Part shown: piece by piece, positions 1-8,139 of the stretch | How the letters are laid out: each line of letters begins with the position of its first letter | Position numbering within the stretch: the first letter of the stretch is position 1 | Source of the DNA: Gemmatimonadota bacterium | GTDB lineage: Bacteria; Gemmatimonadota; Gemmatimonadetes; Gemmatimonadales; Gemmatimonadaceae | NCBI GenBank assembly: GCA_021324775.1 | Contig: JAJPIM010000030.1 | Span: forward strand, 62,001-126,000 | Length of the DNA stretch: 64,000 nt | Direction of reading: 5' to 3' | Made by a program: the position numbers and the translations under genes | The notes under the pieces: generated by a model | Seen by the model: only the letters and a program-made list of their open reading frames with translations | Database searches by the model: none | Told to the model about the DNA's origin: nothing

Positions 1-952
1 CGACGGCGGTGCCTTCGTAGCCGCAATGCGCCATACAGTTGTCGCACTTCGGATTGCGGCCAGTGCCGTACGATTCCCACTCCGTGTCTTCCATCAGCGC
101 CTTGAACGTCGGCGCGTACCCCTCGGTGACCAGGAGGTAGCAGGGCTTCTGCCAGCCGAACACGTTGCGAGTCGGCGTGCTCCACGGCGTGCACTCATAC
201 GTCTGGTTCCCCGCGAGGAAGTCCTGGAAGAGCGACGACTGGCTCAGGGGCCACTGCTTGCCTTTGCCCCGCTTGAAGATCTCGCGGAAGAGATTCTTGC
301 TGTCGGTCCGGGCGAGGAACACGTCGTGCCGCGGCGCGCGCTCGTAGGTGAAGCCTGGGGAGACCGTGATACCTTCGACGCCCAGCGTGGTGACGAAGTC
401 GAAGAACTTCGCGACATCCTCCGGGTTTTCTCCCTGGAAGAGCGTGCAGTTGATCGAGACGCGGAAACCGCGGTGGCGCGCCATGCGGATGGCGGTGACC
501 GCTTTTTCGAAGACCCCGTCGCGGCACACCGATGCGTCGTGCCGCTCCTGGAGTCCATCCAGGTGGACCGAGAACGTGAGGTACTTCGACGGCGTGAATT
601 CGTCGAGGCGTTTGGCCAGCAGGATCGCGTTCGTGCAGAGATACACGAACTTTTTCCGGGCGACGATGCCGGCGACGATCGTTGGCATCTCCGTGTGGAT
701 CAGGGGCTCGCCGCCGGGGATCGAGACGACGGGCGCGCCGCATTCATCGACAGCGGCGAGGCATTCGTCCACGGTGAGCCGCTTGCGCAGGATATCGTTG
801 GAGTACGCGATCTTGCCGCAGCCCGCGCACTCGAGATTGCACTGGAAGAGCGGTTCCAGCATGAGCACGAGCGGATAGCGGCGTTCGCGGCGGAGTTTCT
901 TGCCCACGACATAACGGCCGATGCGGTACTGCTGGTAGAGTGGAATGCCCAT
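1..952 (-). CDS. hpnH: Adenosylhopane synthase HpnH (radical SAM), C-terminus off the window
   Basis: HpnH adds the 5'-deoxyadenosyl group of SAM to diploptene, giving adenosylhopane, the first step of hopanoid side-chain building. About 317 residues are visible, starting MGIPLYQQYRIG at the ATG with its first base at 952. The radical-SAM 4Fe-4S motif CxxxCxxC is at Cys38, Cys42 and Cys45 (C-NLE-C-AG-C). Downstream are the family's GGEP stretch and, near the visible end, a Cys-rich segment (PKCDNCMAHCG) typical of HpnH. The gene lies 20 bp after ispH and ends the hopanoid operon within view. The stop codon is outside the window, so only a little of the C-terminus is missing relative to usual HpnH length. 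Confidence 0.93.
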   Translation of the reverse strand, partial: MGIPLYQQYRIGRYVVGKKLRRERRYPLVLMLEPLFQCNLECAGCGKIAYSNDILRKRLTVDECLAAVDECGAPVVSIPGGEPLIHTEMPTIVAGIVARKKFVYLCTNAILLAKRLDEFTPSKYLTFSVHLDGLQERHDASVCRDGVFEKAVTAIRMARHRGFRVSINCTLFQGENPEDVAKFFDFVTTLGVEGITVSPGFTYERAPRHDVFLARTDSKNLFREIFKRGKGKQWPLSQSSLFQDFLAGNQTYECTPWSTPTRNVFGWQKPCYLLVTEGYAPTFKALMEDTEWESYGTGRNPKCDNCMAHCGYEGTAV

Positions 953-972
953 CGTTTTGAATCCTCTCGTCG

Positions 973-1938
973 TCAGCGCACAGACTGCCGGCCGAGCTCG
1001 GCGGGCAGTTTGAATGTAGTCGTCTCTTCGACACCGGGCGCCGTGGCGACCGTGGTTACCCCCAAAGTACGCAACCGCTCAATGGCGAGGTCAACTAGTA
1101 CCTCGGGGGTAGAGGCCCCGGCGGTGAGGGCTACCCTGCCGCCCTGCGGGAGCCATGCCGGATCGATATCGTCCGCGTCCTCGATGAGGTATGACGGTAT
1201 CCCCATTTGGGCGCCGACTTCCCGTAACCGGTTCGAGTTGGAGCTGTTCTGGGCACCCACGACGAGCAGGACTTCGGCGTCCGCCGCGAGGGCTCGTACG
1301 GCGTTCTGCCGATTCTGCGTGGCGTAGCAGATATCGTCCAGTCCGGGGCCGGTGATCTCCGGGAACCGGCGGCGGAGTGCAGCGATCACATCGCGCGTAT
1401 CGTCGAGACTGAGCGTGGTCTGCGTCACGTAGGCGAGGCGCGCCGGGTCACGCACGATGAGTTTGTCCACCTCTTCCACCGTACAGAGGACGTGAACGGG
1501 TCCGTCCACCTGGCCCAGCGTGCCTGCGACCTCGACGTGTCCCGCGTGGCCGACGATGATGATCTCCAGTCCTTCACTCGCGAACCGCTGCGCCTGGCGG
1601 TGCACCTTCGTGACCAGGGGGCAGGTTGCATCGATGACGCGAAGCCCGCCGCCGGCAGCGCCGGATTCGACGCGGCGGGCGACACCGTGGGCGCTGAAGA
1701 TCACGATGGCGCCCCGCGGGACCTGTGCCAGATCTTCGACGAATACAGCGCCTCGCCGTTCCAGGTCCTCGACGACGCGCCGGTTGTGCACGATCTCGTG
1801 CAAGACGAATACCGGCGCCCCGTGGACATCGAGCGCGCGCTCGACGATCTCGACAGCTCGCACGACCCCGGCGCAGAACCCGCGGGGTTGCGCCAGCATC
1901 AGATCCAGGGGCCTGTCTTCAGTTGGTGCTGATGGCAT
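973..1938 (-). CDS. ispH: 4-hydroxy-3-methylbut-2-enyl diphosphate reductase IspH
   Basis: IspH catalyses the last MEP-pathway step, reducing HMBPP to IPP and DMAPP, the C5 units that become squalene and hopanoids. The 321-residue protein has the three iron-sulphur cysteines at Cys22 (RGFCAGV), Cys106 (DATCPLV) and Cys204 (DICYATQNRQ), plus the conserved SAHGV and NSSNSNRL stretches. Length is normal for the family. It sits 12 bp after hpnA and 20 bp before hpnH on the same strand, so it is almost certainly co-transcribed with the hopanoid genes and ties precursor supply to hopanoid synthesis. Confidence 0.95.
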   Translation of the reverse strand: MPSAPTEDRPLDLMLAQPRGFCAGVVRAVEIVERALDVHGAPVFVLHEIVHNRRVVEDLERRGAVFVEDLAQVPRGAIVIFSAHGVARRVESGAAGGGLRVIDATCPLVTKVHRQAQRFASEGLEIIIVGHAGHVEVAGTLGQVDGPVHVLCTVEEVDKLIVRDPARLAYVTQTTLSLDDTRDVIAALRRRFPEITGPGLDDICYATQNRQNAVRALAADAEVLLVVGAQNSSNSNRLREVGAQMGIPSYLIEDADDIDPAWLPQGGRVALTAGASTPEVLVDLAIERLRTLGVTTVATAPGVEETTTFKLPAELGRQSVR

Positions 1939-1950
1939 CGTCCCTGCCGC

Positions 1951-2937
1951 CTAGTCGAGGTAGCCGTTGGTTCTGAACCAGCCGGCGGCATCGCGAATCG
2001 CCACCCGGCCTCCGCGCGACCGGTATCCGAGCTCCGACTCGGCGCGCGCGCTGGAGAAATACATTCGCTTCCGCGACAATCGTACCCCATCGACGGTCGT
2101 TCGTGGCGTGCCGCCGGTAAGGCGCGCCCACGCTTCGGCAAGATACGCGATGGGCAGCACGACATCGTGGGGCAACTCGAGCCACGGCGGCCGGCGTCCC
2201 GCGATGCGGGCGCATTCCGCAAGAATCTCTCGCAAGCTCATGTCGTCGCCACCAAGTACATAACGCCGGCCAACCGTTCCGCGTTGGTAGGCCAGCAGAT
2301 GGCCGTCGGCCACATCATCGACATGCACGATGTTGAGACCCGTGTCCACGTAGGCTGGCATGCGGCCCGTGAGTGCATCCACGATCAGGCGGCCAGTGGG
2401 AGTCGGTTTGATGTCGCCCGGGCCGACCGGTGTCGACGGATTGACGATGACCACGGGGAGGCCGCCGGCCGCCAGCTCATCCACGGCCTGTTCCGCGATG
2501 AATTTCGAGCGCTTGTAGTGACCGATCATGTCGTCGAGCGTGGCCGTCGTCTCCTCGCTGGCGGGAGTCCCGTCGGCGTGCGTGCCAAGTGTTGCGACGC
2601 TGCTGGTGTAGACCACGCGCTCGACACCGGCGCGGCGAGCCGCCTGGAGCAGCGCGCGTGTGCCATCGACATTTGCGCGGTACATGGCGGCGGGGTCTTT
2701 CACCCAGAGGCGGTAGTCGGCTGCGACGTGGTAGAGACCACTGCATCCTGCGATCGCCTTGTCGAGCGACGCGGGTTCCGCGAGATCACCGGTGACGGTC
2801 GTGACGTCGAGCCCCTGGATGTTGCGGCGATCGCTCTCAGGGCGCACGAGCACGCGCACATCGATGCGGGCCGCCAGGAGCCGCCGGGCGACCGCCGCGC
2901 CAACGAAGCCAGTCGCGCCCGTGACCAGGATCGTCAT
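1951..2937 (-). CDS. hpnA: Hopanoid-associated NAD-dependent epimerase/dehydratase HpnA
   Basis: This is an extended short-chain dehydrogenase/reductase of 328 residues. It shows the N-terminal NAD(P)-binding GATGFVG at residues 7-13 and the catalytic YxxxK at Tyr141/Lys145 (HYKRSK). The NPSTPVGPGD and C-terminal MYFSSARAESELGY regions are typical of HpnA. The family is classed as a hopanoid-associated sugar epimerase or dihydroflavonol-4-reductase-like enzyme; its exact substrate is not settled. The start ATG overlaps the hpnG stop codon by 4 bp (2934-2937), indicating translational coupling in the operon. Confidence 0.9.
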   Translation of the reverse strand: MTILVTGATGFVGAAVARRLLAARIDVRVLVRPESDRRNIQGLDVTTVTGDLAEPASLDKAIAGCSGLYHVAADYRLWVKDPAAMYRANVDGTRALLQAARRAGVERVVYTSSVATLGTHADGTPASEETTATLDDMIGHYKRSKFIAEQAVDELAAGGLPVVIVNPSTPVGPGDIKPTPTGRLIVDALTGRMPAYVDTGLNIVHVDDVADGHLLAYQRGTVGRRYVLGGDDMSLREILAECARIAGRRPPWLELPHDVVLPIAYLAEAWARLTGGTPRTTVDGVRLSRKRMYFSSARAESELGYRSRGGRVAIRDAAGWFRTNGYLD

Positions 2938-3752
2938 CGCGTGTGTCCCGCGCTGGTGGCCTCGCTGGTCGCGAGCAGACCGTCATCCGCGGCGCGGGCG
3001 ACTATGGCGAGCGTGTGCATCGCGCGGCGGTAGGCCGACGCGAGCGACGGCAGCGAGGCGAGGTCCATGGGACGGCGGATCAGCGCTCGGAAGAAGCGGG
3101 CCATCTGGAAACGCCCGCGTGCATCAACCGCCACGGCGACAGACTGGGGCACGATCACATCCACGGTGTCGACCAGTACGCGGAGCGCGATCCACGGAAT
3201 TCCCGCGGTAGCGGCGACCCCGGCGATCGCAGCCGATTCCATATCGGCGGCGACCGCGCCGGATGCGCCGAGCGCGCGTTTCTCGCTGGCGGTACGGACG
3301 ACGTGGTCCGGGCAGGCGATGGTTCCGTTGACGAGCGGGACCAGGTCGCGAAGCCGTGTGGAGAGGCGGGCGGCCCATGCGGCGGCGGCCGTGGACGCGA
3401 CGGTCGCGCCGGCTACCGCGGACTCGAGTTGGTGGCTGATGACGAGGGTGCCGGTGGTGAGTGCGGGATCGAGGCCCGCGGCGAATCCCCAACTCACGAG
3501 CGCAGTGGCGCCATCCGCGACGAGCGATGTGGCGGCGCGGTGAGCGGCGGCCGCGCCGATGCCTCCGGCCTGTGCCCGTACGTGTGCATTGACGGGGCGT
3601 GTCTCGCCGACTGCAGGCGTGGCGTGCAGGAGCGGCTGGAGCTCGGCGGGTAACGCCGCGACGACGCCCACGACCGTCAGCGGGCGCGAGTCCCGAGGCG
3701 GTCCCGACAACACGTCAGCGCGGCCCGCATTGGACGCGCCGCGCGGGCTCAC
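2934..3752 (-). CDS. hpnG: Hopanoid-associated phosphorylase HpnG
   Basis: HpnG belongs to the purine-nucleoside/MTA phosphorylase family and removes adenine from adenosylhopane to give a ribosylhopane. Family marks are VVAALPAEL near the N-terminus, the central WGFAAGLDP, and the AADMESAA ribose-binding motif. I chose the GTG at 3752, which overlaps the shc stop as GTGA and gives 272 residues. An upstream in-frame ATG at 3884 would run deep into shc and encodes no family-like sequence. It lies between shc and hpnA with 4-bp overlaps on both sides. Confidence 0.88.
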   Translation of the reverse strand: MSPRGASNAGRADVLSGPPRDSRPLTVVGVVAALPAELQPLLHATPAVGETRPVNAHVRAQAGGIGAAAAHRAATSLVADGATALVSWGFAAGLDPALTTGTLVISHQLESAVAGATVASTAAAAWAARLSTRLRDLVPLVNGTIACPDHVVRTASEKRALGASGAVAADMESAAIAGVAATAGIPWIALRVLVDTVDVIVPQSVAVAVDARGRFQMARFFRALIRRPMDLASLPSLASAYRRAMHTLAIVARAADDGLLATSEATSAGHTR

Positions 3753-5788
3753 GCCGGTTCGCCGGTGCGCGTGAGGTTGCGGTACCGAGCGAGGGCCCAC
3801 AGCGGGAAGTATTGCGCGTAGCCGTGGTACTTGAGGAAGAACACGCGTGGGAATCCGGGCGCATTGAACCACGGGTCGTTCCACCCGCCGTCGGTTTGCT
3901 GGTGGCGGAGCAGGTACAGAATACCGCGCCGCACCTCGGGCGAGTGGACGTCACCGCTGTCCATGAGACCGAGGAGCGCCCACGCCGTCTGGCACGCGGT
4001 GCTGTGGCACGACCGCGGGACCGGGCCCGCATCCCAATAGCTCTCGCAGCCCTCGCCCCAGCCGCCGTCGGCGTGTTGCCGTTCCTTGAGCCACGCTGCG
4101 GCGCGCGCGATGCGGGGCGCGTCTTCGTCGCGTCCGGTGAGCGTGAGGGCCGCGAGGACCGACCAGGTGCCGTAGATGTAGTTCGTTCCCCACCGGCCGA
4201 ACCATGGGCCGGCGTCTTCCTGTTCCCGCCGGAGGAACGCGAGACAATTGGCGAGGGCGGCCCGGTCGCGTGCGCGGTCCGCGCGGGCGAGGGCGACCGC
4301 GCAGCGTCCGCTCACATCGCTGGTCGGCGGATCGAGGAGCGCGCCGTGATCGGCGAAGGGGATCTCGTTGAGGTAGCGGAACGTGTTGTCCGCATCGAAC
4401 GCGCCGAACCCGCCGTTGCGGCTCTGCATACCTGCGATCCAGTCGACGGCGCTAGCGAGCGATTGCGCGCGGCGTTCCGTGCGGGGGGCACGAGTGAGTG
4501 CCCACACGACAGCGGCCGTGTCATCGAGATCCGGGTAGTGCGCGTTGGAGAACTGGAACGGCCACCCGCCGCCCCGCACATCGGGGCGAGCGGCGCGCCA
4601 GTCTCCGGCTGCCTGATCGGGCAACTGCCGCGAGATCAGCCAATCGAGTGCGCGATCGACCGGTTCCGACGGGGCGCCATCGGCGACCTCCTGGATCGCG
4701 AGCACAGCCAGCACGGTATCCCAGACCGGTGAGACGCAAGGCTGGCACCACGCCGCGTCCTGATCCTCGACGACCAGCCGGCGCAGCGCGGTGCGCGTCT
4801 GCCGGCGATAGGGATGATCGGCCGGGTAGCCAAGTGCGGCGAGGGCTTCGTGGGCATTGACCATGGCGGGGAAGATTCCGCCGAGGCCATCGATGCCGTT
4901 CAGCCGCGCGATGAACCAGCGGGCGGCGCGGAGCAGCGCGGCGCGGCGGCCGCGGGCGGGAATCTTCGGCTCGCTGCGTCTGCCGAGGGCGTCCAGGTGC
5001 GTGAAGGCACGCTGGAGGTGCGACCGGATCGGGAAGTAGTCGCGCTCCTCGTCGGGATGCGTGACGAACAACTCCTGAATGCCGATGCGCAGCGGATTGC
5101 GTGCGCGTTCCTTGAGACTGCACAGGATCGCGAGCGGGACCATGACCGTGCGGGACCAGTACGACACCTTGTGCAGGTGGAACGGGAACCAGCGAGGCAG
5201 GAGCACGATCTCGACGGGGAGGAACGGTACGCCGCGCCAGGGGATCTGCTCGAAGAGGGCGAGCGTGATCCGGGTGAAGACATTGGCGCGCGCGGCGCCT
5301 CCCCGGGCGAGGATCGCGTCGCGGGCCGCTCTCATGTGCGGGGCGTGTTCGTCGTCGCCCGCGAGCTTGAGGGCGTAGTACGCCTTGACGGAGCAACTGA
5401 GATCGAGTGCTCCACCGGGGAAGAGGCACCATCCGCCGGCCGCGGTCTGCGTGGCGCGCAGCGATCGTGCGAGCCGCGCTTGCAGCGGTGTCTCGATCTC
5501 GTCCATGAAGTGCATCATCAGGATGTATTCGGCCGTAATGCTGGCATCGGCCTCGAGATGAAAGCACCAGAAGCCCTCGCGGTCCTGGAGTTGTGCGAGG
5601 CATGTAGAGGCGCGCGTGATCGCGGCGGCGAGCGAGTGGGGGTCGATCGTGGCGGACGCGCCGTGAGCGGGCGCACCGTGAGCGGGTGCACCGTGAGATG
5701 GCGCGCCAGCCGGCACAGCCTCGGTGGTGGCGGAGGATGCCGGCGTGGAGATACCGGTGGCGTGGGTGGACAGGAGCGTGGGCCTCAT
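3749..5788 (-). CDS. shc: Squalene-hopene cyclase
   Basis: Shc cyclises squalene to hopene/hopanol at the membrane. The 679-residue protein has the class II terpene-cyclase acid motif DLDD at residues 420-423. It also has several QW-type repeats (for example QSRNGGFGAFD, RQHADGGWGEG and RHQQTDGGWND) and the non-polar segments expected of a monotopic membrane enzyme. The N-terminal ~50 residues are unlike the family: they carry tandem GAPAH repeats (see 5658-5702) and are probably a disordered extension, or the true start is further in. The gene lies 74 bp after sqs and overlaps hpnG. Confidence 0.96.
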   Translation of the reverse strand: MRPTLLSTHATGISTPASSATTEAVPAGAPSHGAPAHGAPAHGASATIDPHSLAAAITRASTCLAQLQDREGFWCFHLEADASITAEYILMMHFMDEIETPLQARLARSLRATQTAAGGWCLFPGGALDLSCSVKAYYALKLAGDDEHAPHMRAARDAILARGGAARANVFTRITLALFEQIPWRGVPFLPVEIVLLPRWFPFHLHKVSYWSRTVMVPLAILCSLKERARNPLRIGIQELFVTHPDEERDYFPIRSHLQRAFTHLDALGRRSEPKIPARGRRAALLRAARWFIARLNGIDGLGGIFPAMVNAHEALAALGYPADHPYRRQTRTALRRLVVEDQDAAWCQPCVSPVWDTVLAVLAIQEVADGAPSEPVDRALDWLISRQLPDQAAGDWRAARPDVRGGGWPFQFSNAHYPDLDDTAAVVWALTRAPRTERRAQSLASAVDWIAGMQSRNGGFGAFDADNTFRYLNEIPFADHGALLDPPTSDVSGRCAVALARADRARDRAALANCLAFLRREQEDAGPWFGRWGTNYIYGTWSVLAALTLTGRDEDAPRIARAAAWLKERQHADGGWGEGCESYWDAGPVPRSCHSTACQTAWALLGLMDSGDVHSPEVRRGILYLLRHQQTDGGWNDPWFNAPGFPRVFFLKYHGYAQYFPLWALARYRNLTRTGEPA
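5658..5702 (-). repeat. Three 15-bp tandem repeats inside the shc N-terminus
   Basis: Three consecutive 15-bp units (plus-strand form GCRCCGTGAGCGGGY, the third slightly diverged) encode a GAPAH-type pentapeptide repeat just after the shc start. As 15 is a multiple of three, copy-number change would keep the frame. Confidence 0.85.
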
Positions 5789-5862
5789 GAACGGTCTGAT
5801 ACTACGCAGTTCGGGATGGGAGGGAGTGGAATCTAGCCACGCGGTGGGCTGGGGCCATCGTC

Positions 5863-6894
5863 TCAGAGAGTGGCCAGAGGGAGAGTCGCCGCCGACTGAT
5901 CGAAGAGGCGGGAGAGGATCCAGTCGCCACGTGCGGCGAGCGACGTGGTGATGACCGTCGCTCGGACCGTGCGCCGAGAGACCTTGACCTGGCGGCCGGC
6001 GAGGAAATCGGGGTTGTGGTGGATCTTGCGCAGCGTCAGCACGGCGAGGCCGAGCGCCCAGAGGCAGAACCGGCGGATGCCGGTCTCTCGAGCGGGGATC
6101 GCCAGCGTGTACGCGAGCGCATCGCGGAGGTGTGCGTGCGTGATGCCGATGATCTCATCGACCGCGGCATCGAGCGCGGGGCCATCGCGGCCTGCGGTGA
6201 GTGTTTCCAATTCGAGGCCGGCGCGGCAGAAGACATCGCGGGGCAGCCAGCACACGCCGCGGCGCCGGTCCTCCCAGGTGTCCTTGAGGATATTGGTCAT
6301 CTGGAGTCCCTGGCCGAACGACGTCGAGAGGGGTGCGAGGCGTGAGCGGCGGGCATCGATTTCGGGAGAGTAGGCGCAGAACAGGTCCGTCAGCATTTCA
6401 CCGACGACGCCGGCGACGTAGTAGCAGTAGCGATCGAGCTCACCGAGATCCGCGAGTCCGCTCAGGCGTGCGTGCCGCTGGAAGGCGGGCATGCCGTCGC
6501 ACATGATGCGGACGCATCGCTCGATTGCTGCGCGTTGCCTGGGGTCCAGGCCATGCGTGACCTCGATCACGCGTGGCATCTCGCCGATGAGGGTGCGTTC
6601 GGCATCGGTCGTGGCGGATGACAGGAGGGGGGCGAGGGCCGCAGCGAATGCGGCGGCTGAGTCGTGGCCTCCGACGACGGCGACGAACTGGTCGTGGAAT
6701 CGCTGTTTCTGGTCTGGGTCGAGCGAGACCTCGTCCTCGATCGTATCGGCGGTGCGGCAGAGCAGGTATGCGTTGGTGACCACCGGACGGAGGGCATCCG
6801 GGAGCTGGGGGATGGTGAGGGCAAACGTGCGGGACACGCCGGGGAGGAGTTGGTCCTGCAATCCGAGTGCGTCGCTATTCGTCCCCGTGCTCAT
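5863..6894 (-). CDS. sqs: Squalene synthase (farnesyl-diphosphate farnesyltransferase type)
   Basis: This enzyme condenses two farnesyl diphosphates to squalene, feeding the cyclase encoded next. The 343-residue protein carries both Asp-rich metal-diphosphate motifs: DTIED at residues 50-54 and DTWED at 205-209. Between them are the conserved SRTFAL (residues 21-26) and the YCYYVAGVVGEMLTDLF helix. It resembles one-enzyme squalene synthases (Methylococcus/eukaryote type) more than the HpnC/HpnD pair, and no hpnC, hpnD or hpnE is present in the window. It is the first gene of the operon, so the promoter should lie upstream of 6894. Confidence 0.92.
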   Translation of the reverse strand: MSTGTNSDALGLQDQLLPGVSRTFALTIPQLPDALRPVVTNAYLLCRTADTIEDEVSLDPDQKQRFHDQFVAVVGGHDSAAAFAAALAPLLSSATTDAERTLIGEMPRVIEVTHGLDPRQRAAIERCVRIMCDGMPAFQRHARLSGLADLGELDRYCYYVAGVVGEMLTDLFCAYSPEIDARRSRLAPLSTSFGQGLQMTNILKDTWEDRRRGVCWLPRDVFCRAGLELETLTAGRDGPALDAAVDEIIGITHAHLRDALAYTLAIPARETGIRRFCLWALGLAVLTLRKIHHNPDFLAGRQVKVSRRTVRATVITTSLAARGDWILSRLFDQSAATLPLATL

Positions 6895-7106
6895 GCGTTA
6901 CCGGCTAGCGGTGGGCGCCTGGCCCGGCGGCACTAGGGGGCCGTCCAGGGTCGTGCGGCGGAGCCGGTTCCGGAAGGAGGCGACCACGGATGCAATACCG
7001 TGATGCGGCCTCGGGGGTTCCGTCCGCTATCCGCAATCTGCGCCGGCAGGCGGCGGGTGCCAACGGCACCCGCCGGGCGTGGTGTGGGCGGCGGTCCCTG
7101 CCGGGT
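6895..7106 (-). promoter_or_regulatory. Presumed promoter region of the hopanoid operon
   Basis: This 212-bp gap between the sqs start and the stop of the VOC gene (same strand) must hold the hopanoid promoter unless transcription continues from the VOC gene. I see no clear -35/-10 pair, palindromic operator or terminator. The assignment rests on position only. Confidence 0.35.
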
Positions 7107-7871
7107 TCATCGTGTCGAGACGAGGGCGAACGGGGCGCCTTGGGGGTCCGTGCCCAACTGAATGCGGGAGCCACCGGGCACGTCCATCGCGGGGCGGGTC
7201 ACCTTGCCACCGAGCTTGGGGATCTGGAGGGCGGAGCGGTCGACGTCCGCGACGCGGATGTAATGCAGCCAGGCCGGCTTCTGGTTGGCGCTGGGTGGCG
7301 TCGCGTACATGCCGCCGAGTGTCACACCATTGCGGCCGTACATGTAATAGATGCCGTCCTTGCCCATATCCATCTGGCTGACGGGTTCCCATCCGAAGAG
7401 CGTGTGATAGAAATCGGCGGCGGCAACCGCATCGGACGTATTGAGCTCATGCCACATGAACTCACCAACCGCGGGTGGGCCTTCGCGCTCGGGCGTTGGA
7501 TTTTCAGGTGCGAACGCGGAGAACGTGGCTCCTTGCGGATCCGCGAGAATGGCGTAGCGGCCGACGGTGGGGATGTCCATGGCGGGGACGAGGACCCGGC
7601 CGCCGAGGCGAGTCGCGGTCGCTACCTCCTCATCGACATTGGGCGTCGTGATATGCGCGAACCAGTGTGGCGTGGCGGCCGGCTGGCCGGTGACACCGCC
7701 CAGCGGGACCTTGTTGTTGACCCACATGGTGTACGGCACCGCGCCCGGCCAGGTCTCGGTTTCCCATCCGACGAGCTTCGTGTAGAAGGCGATTGCGCCG
7801 GCCGGGTCCGTCGTCACGAGGTCGAACCAGGTGAAGCGGCCGCGGGACGTCGCGGTGGCATTGGCTGGCAT
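7107..7871 (-). CDS. VOC-family protein with two glyoxalase-like domains
   Basis: The 254-residue protein is two vicinal-oxygen-chelate domains in tandem (about residues 10-122 and 133-254). Each begins with a F-x-W-[FH]-x-L motif and contains an AxxFY helix (AIAFYTKLVGWE and AADFYHTLFGWE) and an RxxxxxDPQGAxF strand near its end. This is the arrangement of the CFP-30/hydroxylase-like VOC proteins. The metal centre and substrate cannot be read from sequence. It is a lone gene, upstream of the hopanoid operon and divergent from the hydrolase at 8140. Confidence 0.85.
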   Translation of the reverse strand: MPANATATSRGRFTWFDLVTTDPAGAIAFYTKLVGWETETWPGAVPYTMWVNNKVPLGGVTGQPAATPHWFAHITTPNVDEEVATATRLGGRVLVPAMDIPTVGRYAILADPQGATFSAFAPENPTPEREGPPAVGEFMWHELNTSDAVAAADFYHTLFGWEPVSQMDMGKDGIYYMYGRNGVTLGGMYATPPSANQKPAWLHYIRVADVDRSALQIPKLGGKVTRPAMDVPGGSRIQLGTDPQGAPFALVSTR

Positions 7872-8015
7872 AGGGGCTCCTCAGCGTTTTGGCGGGGGCG
7901 GCAAGTCTACGGCGGGCCGCCCCCGAGCGCAACGGGGCGTGAGGTATCGCAACACAGGGCGTGGAGACATATCGGCCGGCGGACGTCGGGGCTAATTTGT
8001 GCGGCGCGGCCCTGT

Positions 8016-8135
8016 CGAGAAAGGAGAAAGGGGATAGGAGAAAGGAGAAAAGGCGAAAGGCAAAGGCGAAAGGCGAGAGCGAAGGACAAGAGCGAACAGA
8101 CAAACAGCGAACAGACAAACAGCGAACAGACAAAC
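8016..8135. repeat. Polypurine tract followed by three 15-bp tandem repeats
   Basis: In the 268-bp gap between divergent genes, about 8016-8090 is almost pure purine on the plus strand (GAAAGGAGAAAGG-type units). It passes directly into three perfect copies of AGCGAACAGACAAAC at 8091-8135. The last copy ends four bases before an ATG at 8140, so the repeat occupies the ribosome-binding and leader position of the hydrolase. A similar polypurine stretch recurs at 9444-9478, beyond the 3' end of that gene. Confidence 0.85.
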
Positions 8136-8139
8136 AGCC

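Noticed and set aside
26-1327. 433-codon open frame on the plus strand at the left edge
   Set aside because: Antisense to hpnH and ispH, both firmly identified on the minus strand.
5863-6894. HpnD or phytoene synthase
   Set aside because: The SRTFAL, DTIED and DTWED spacing and the membrane-like helix fit one-enzyme squalene synthase better, and no HpnC partner is next to it.
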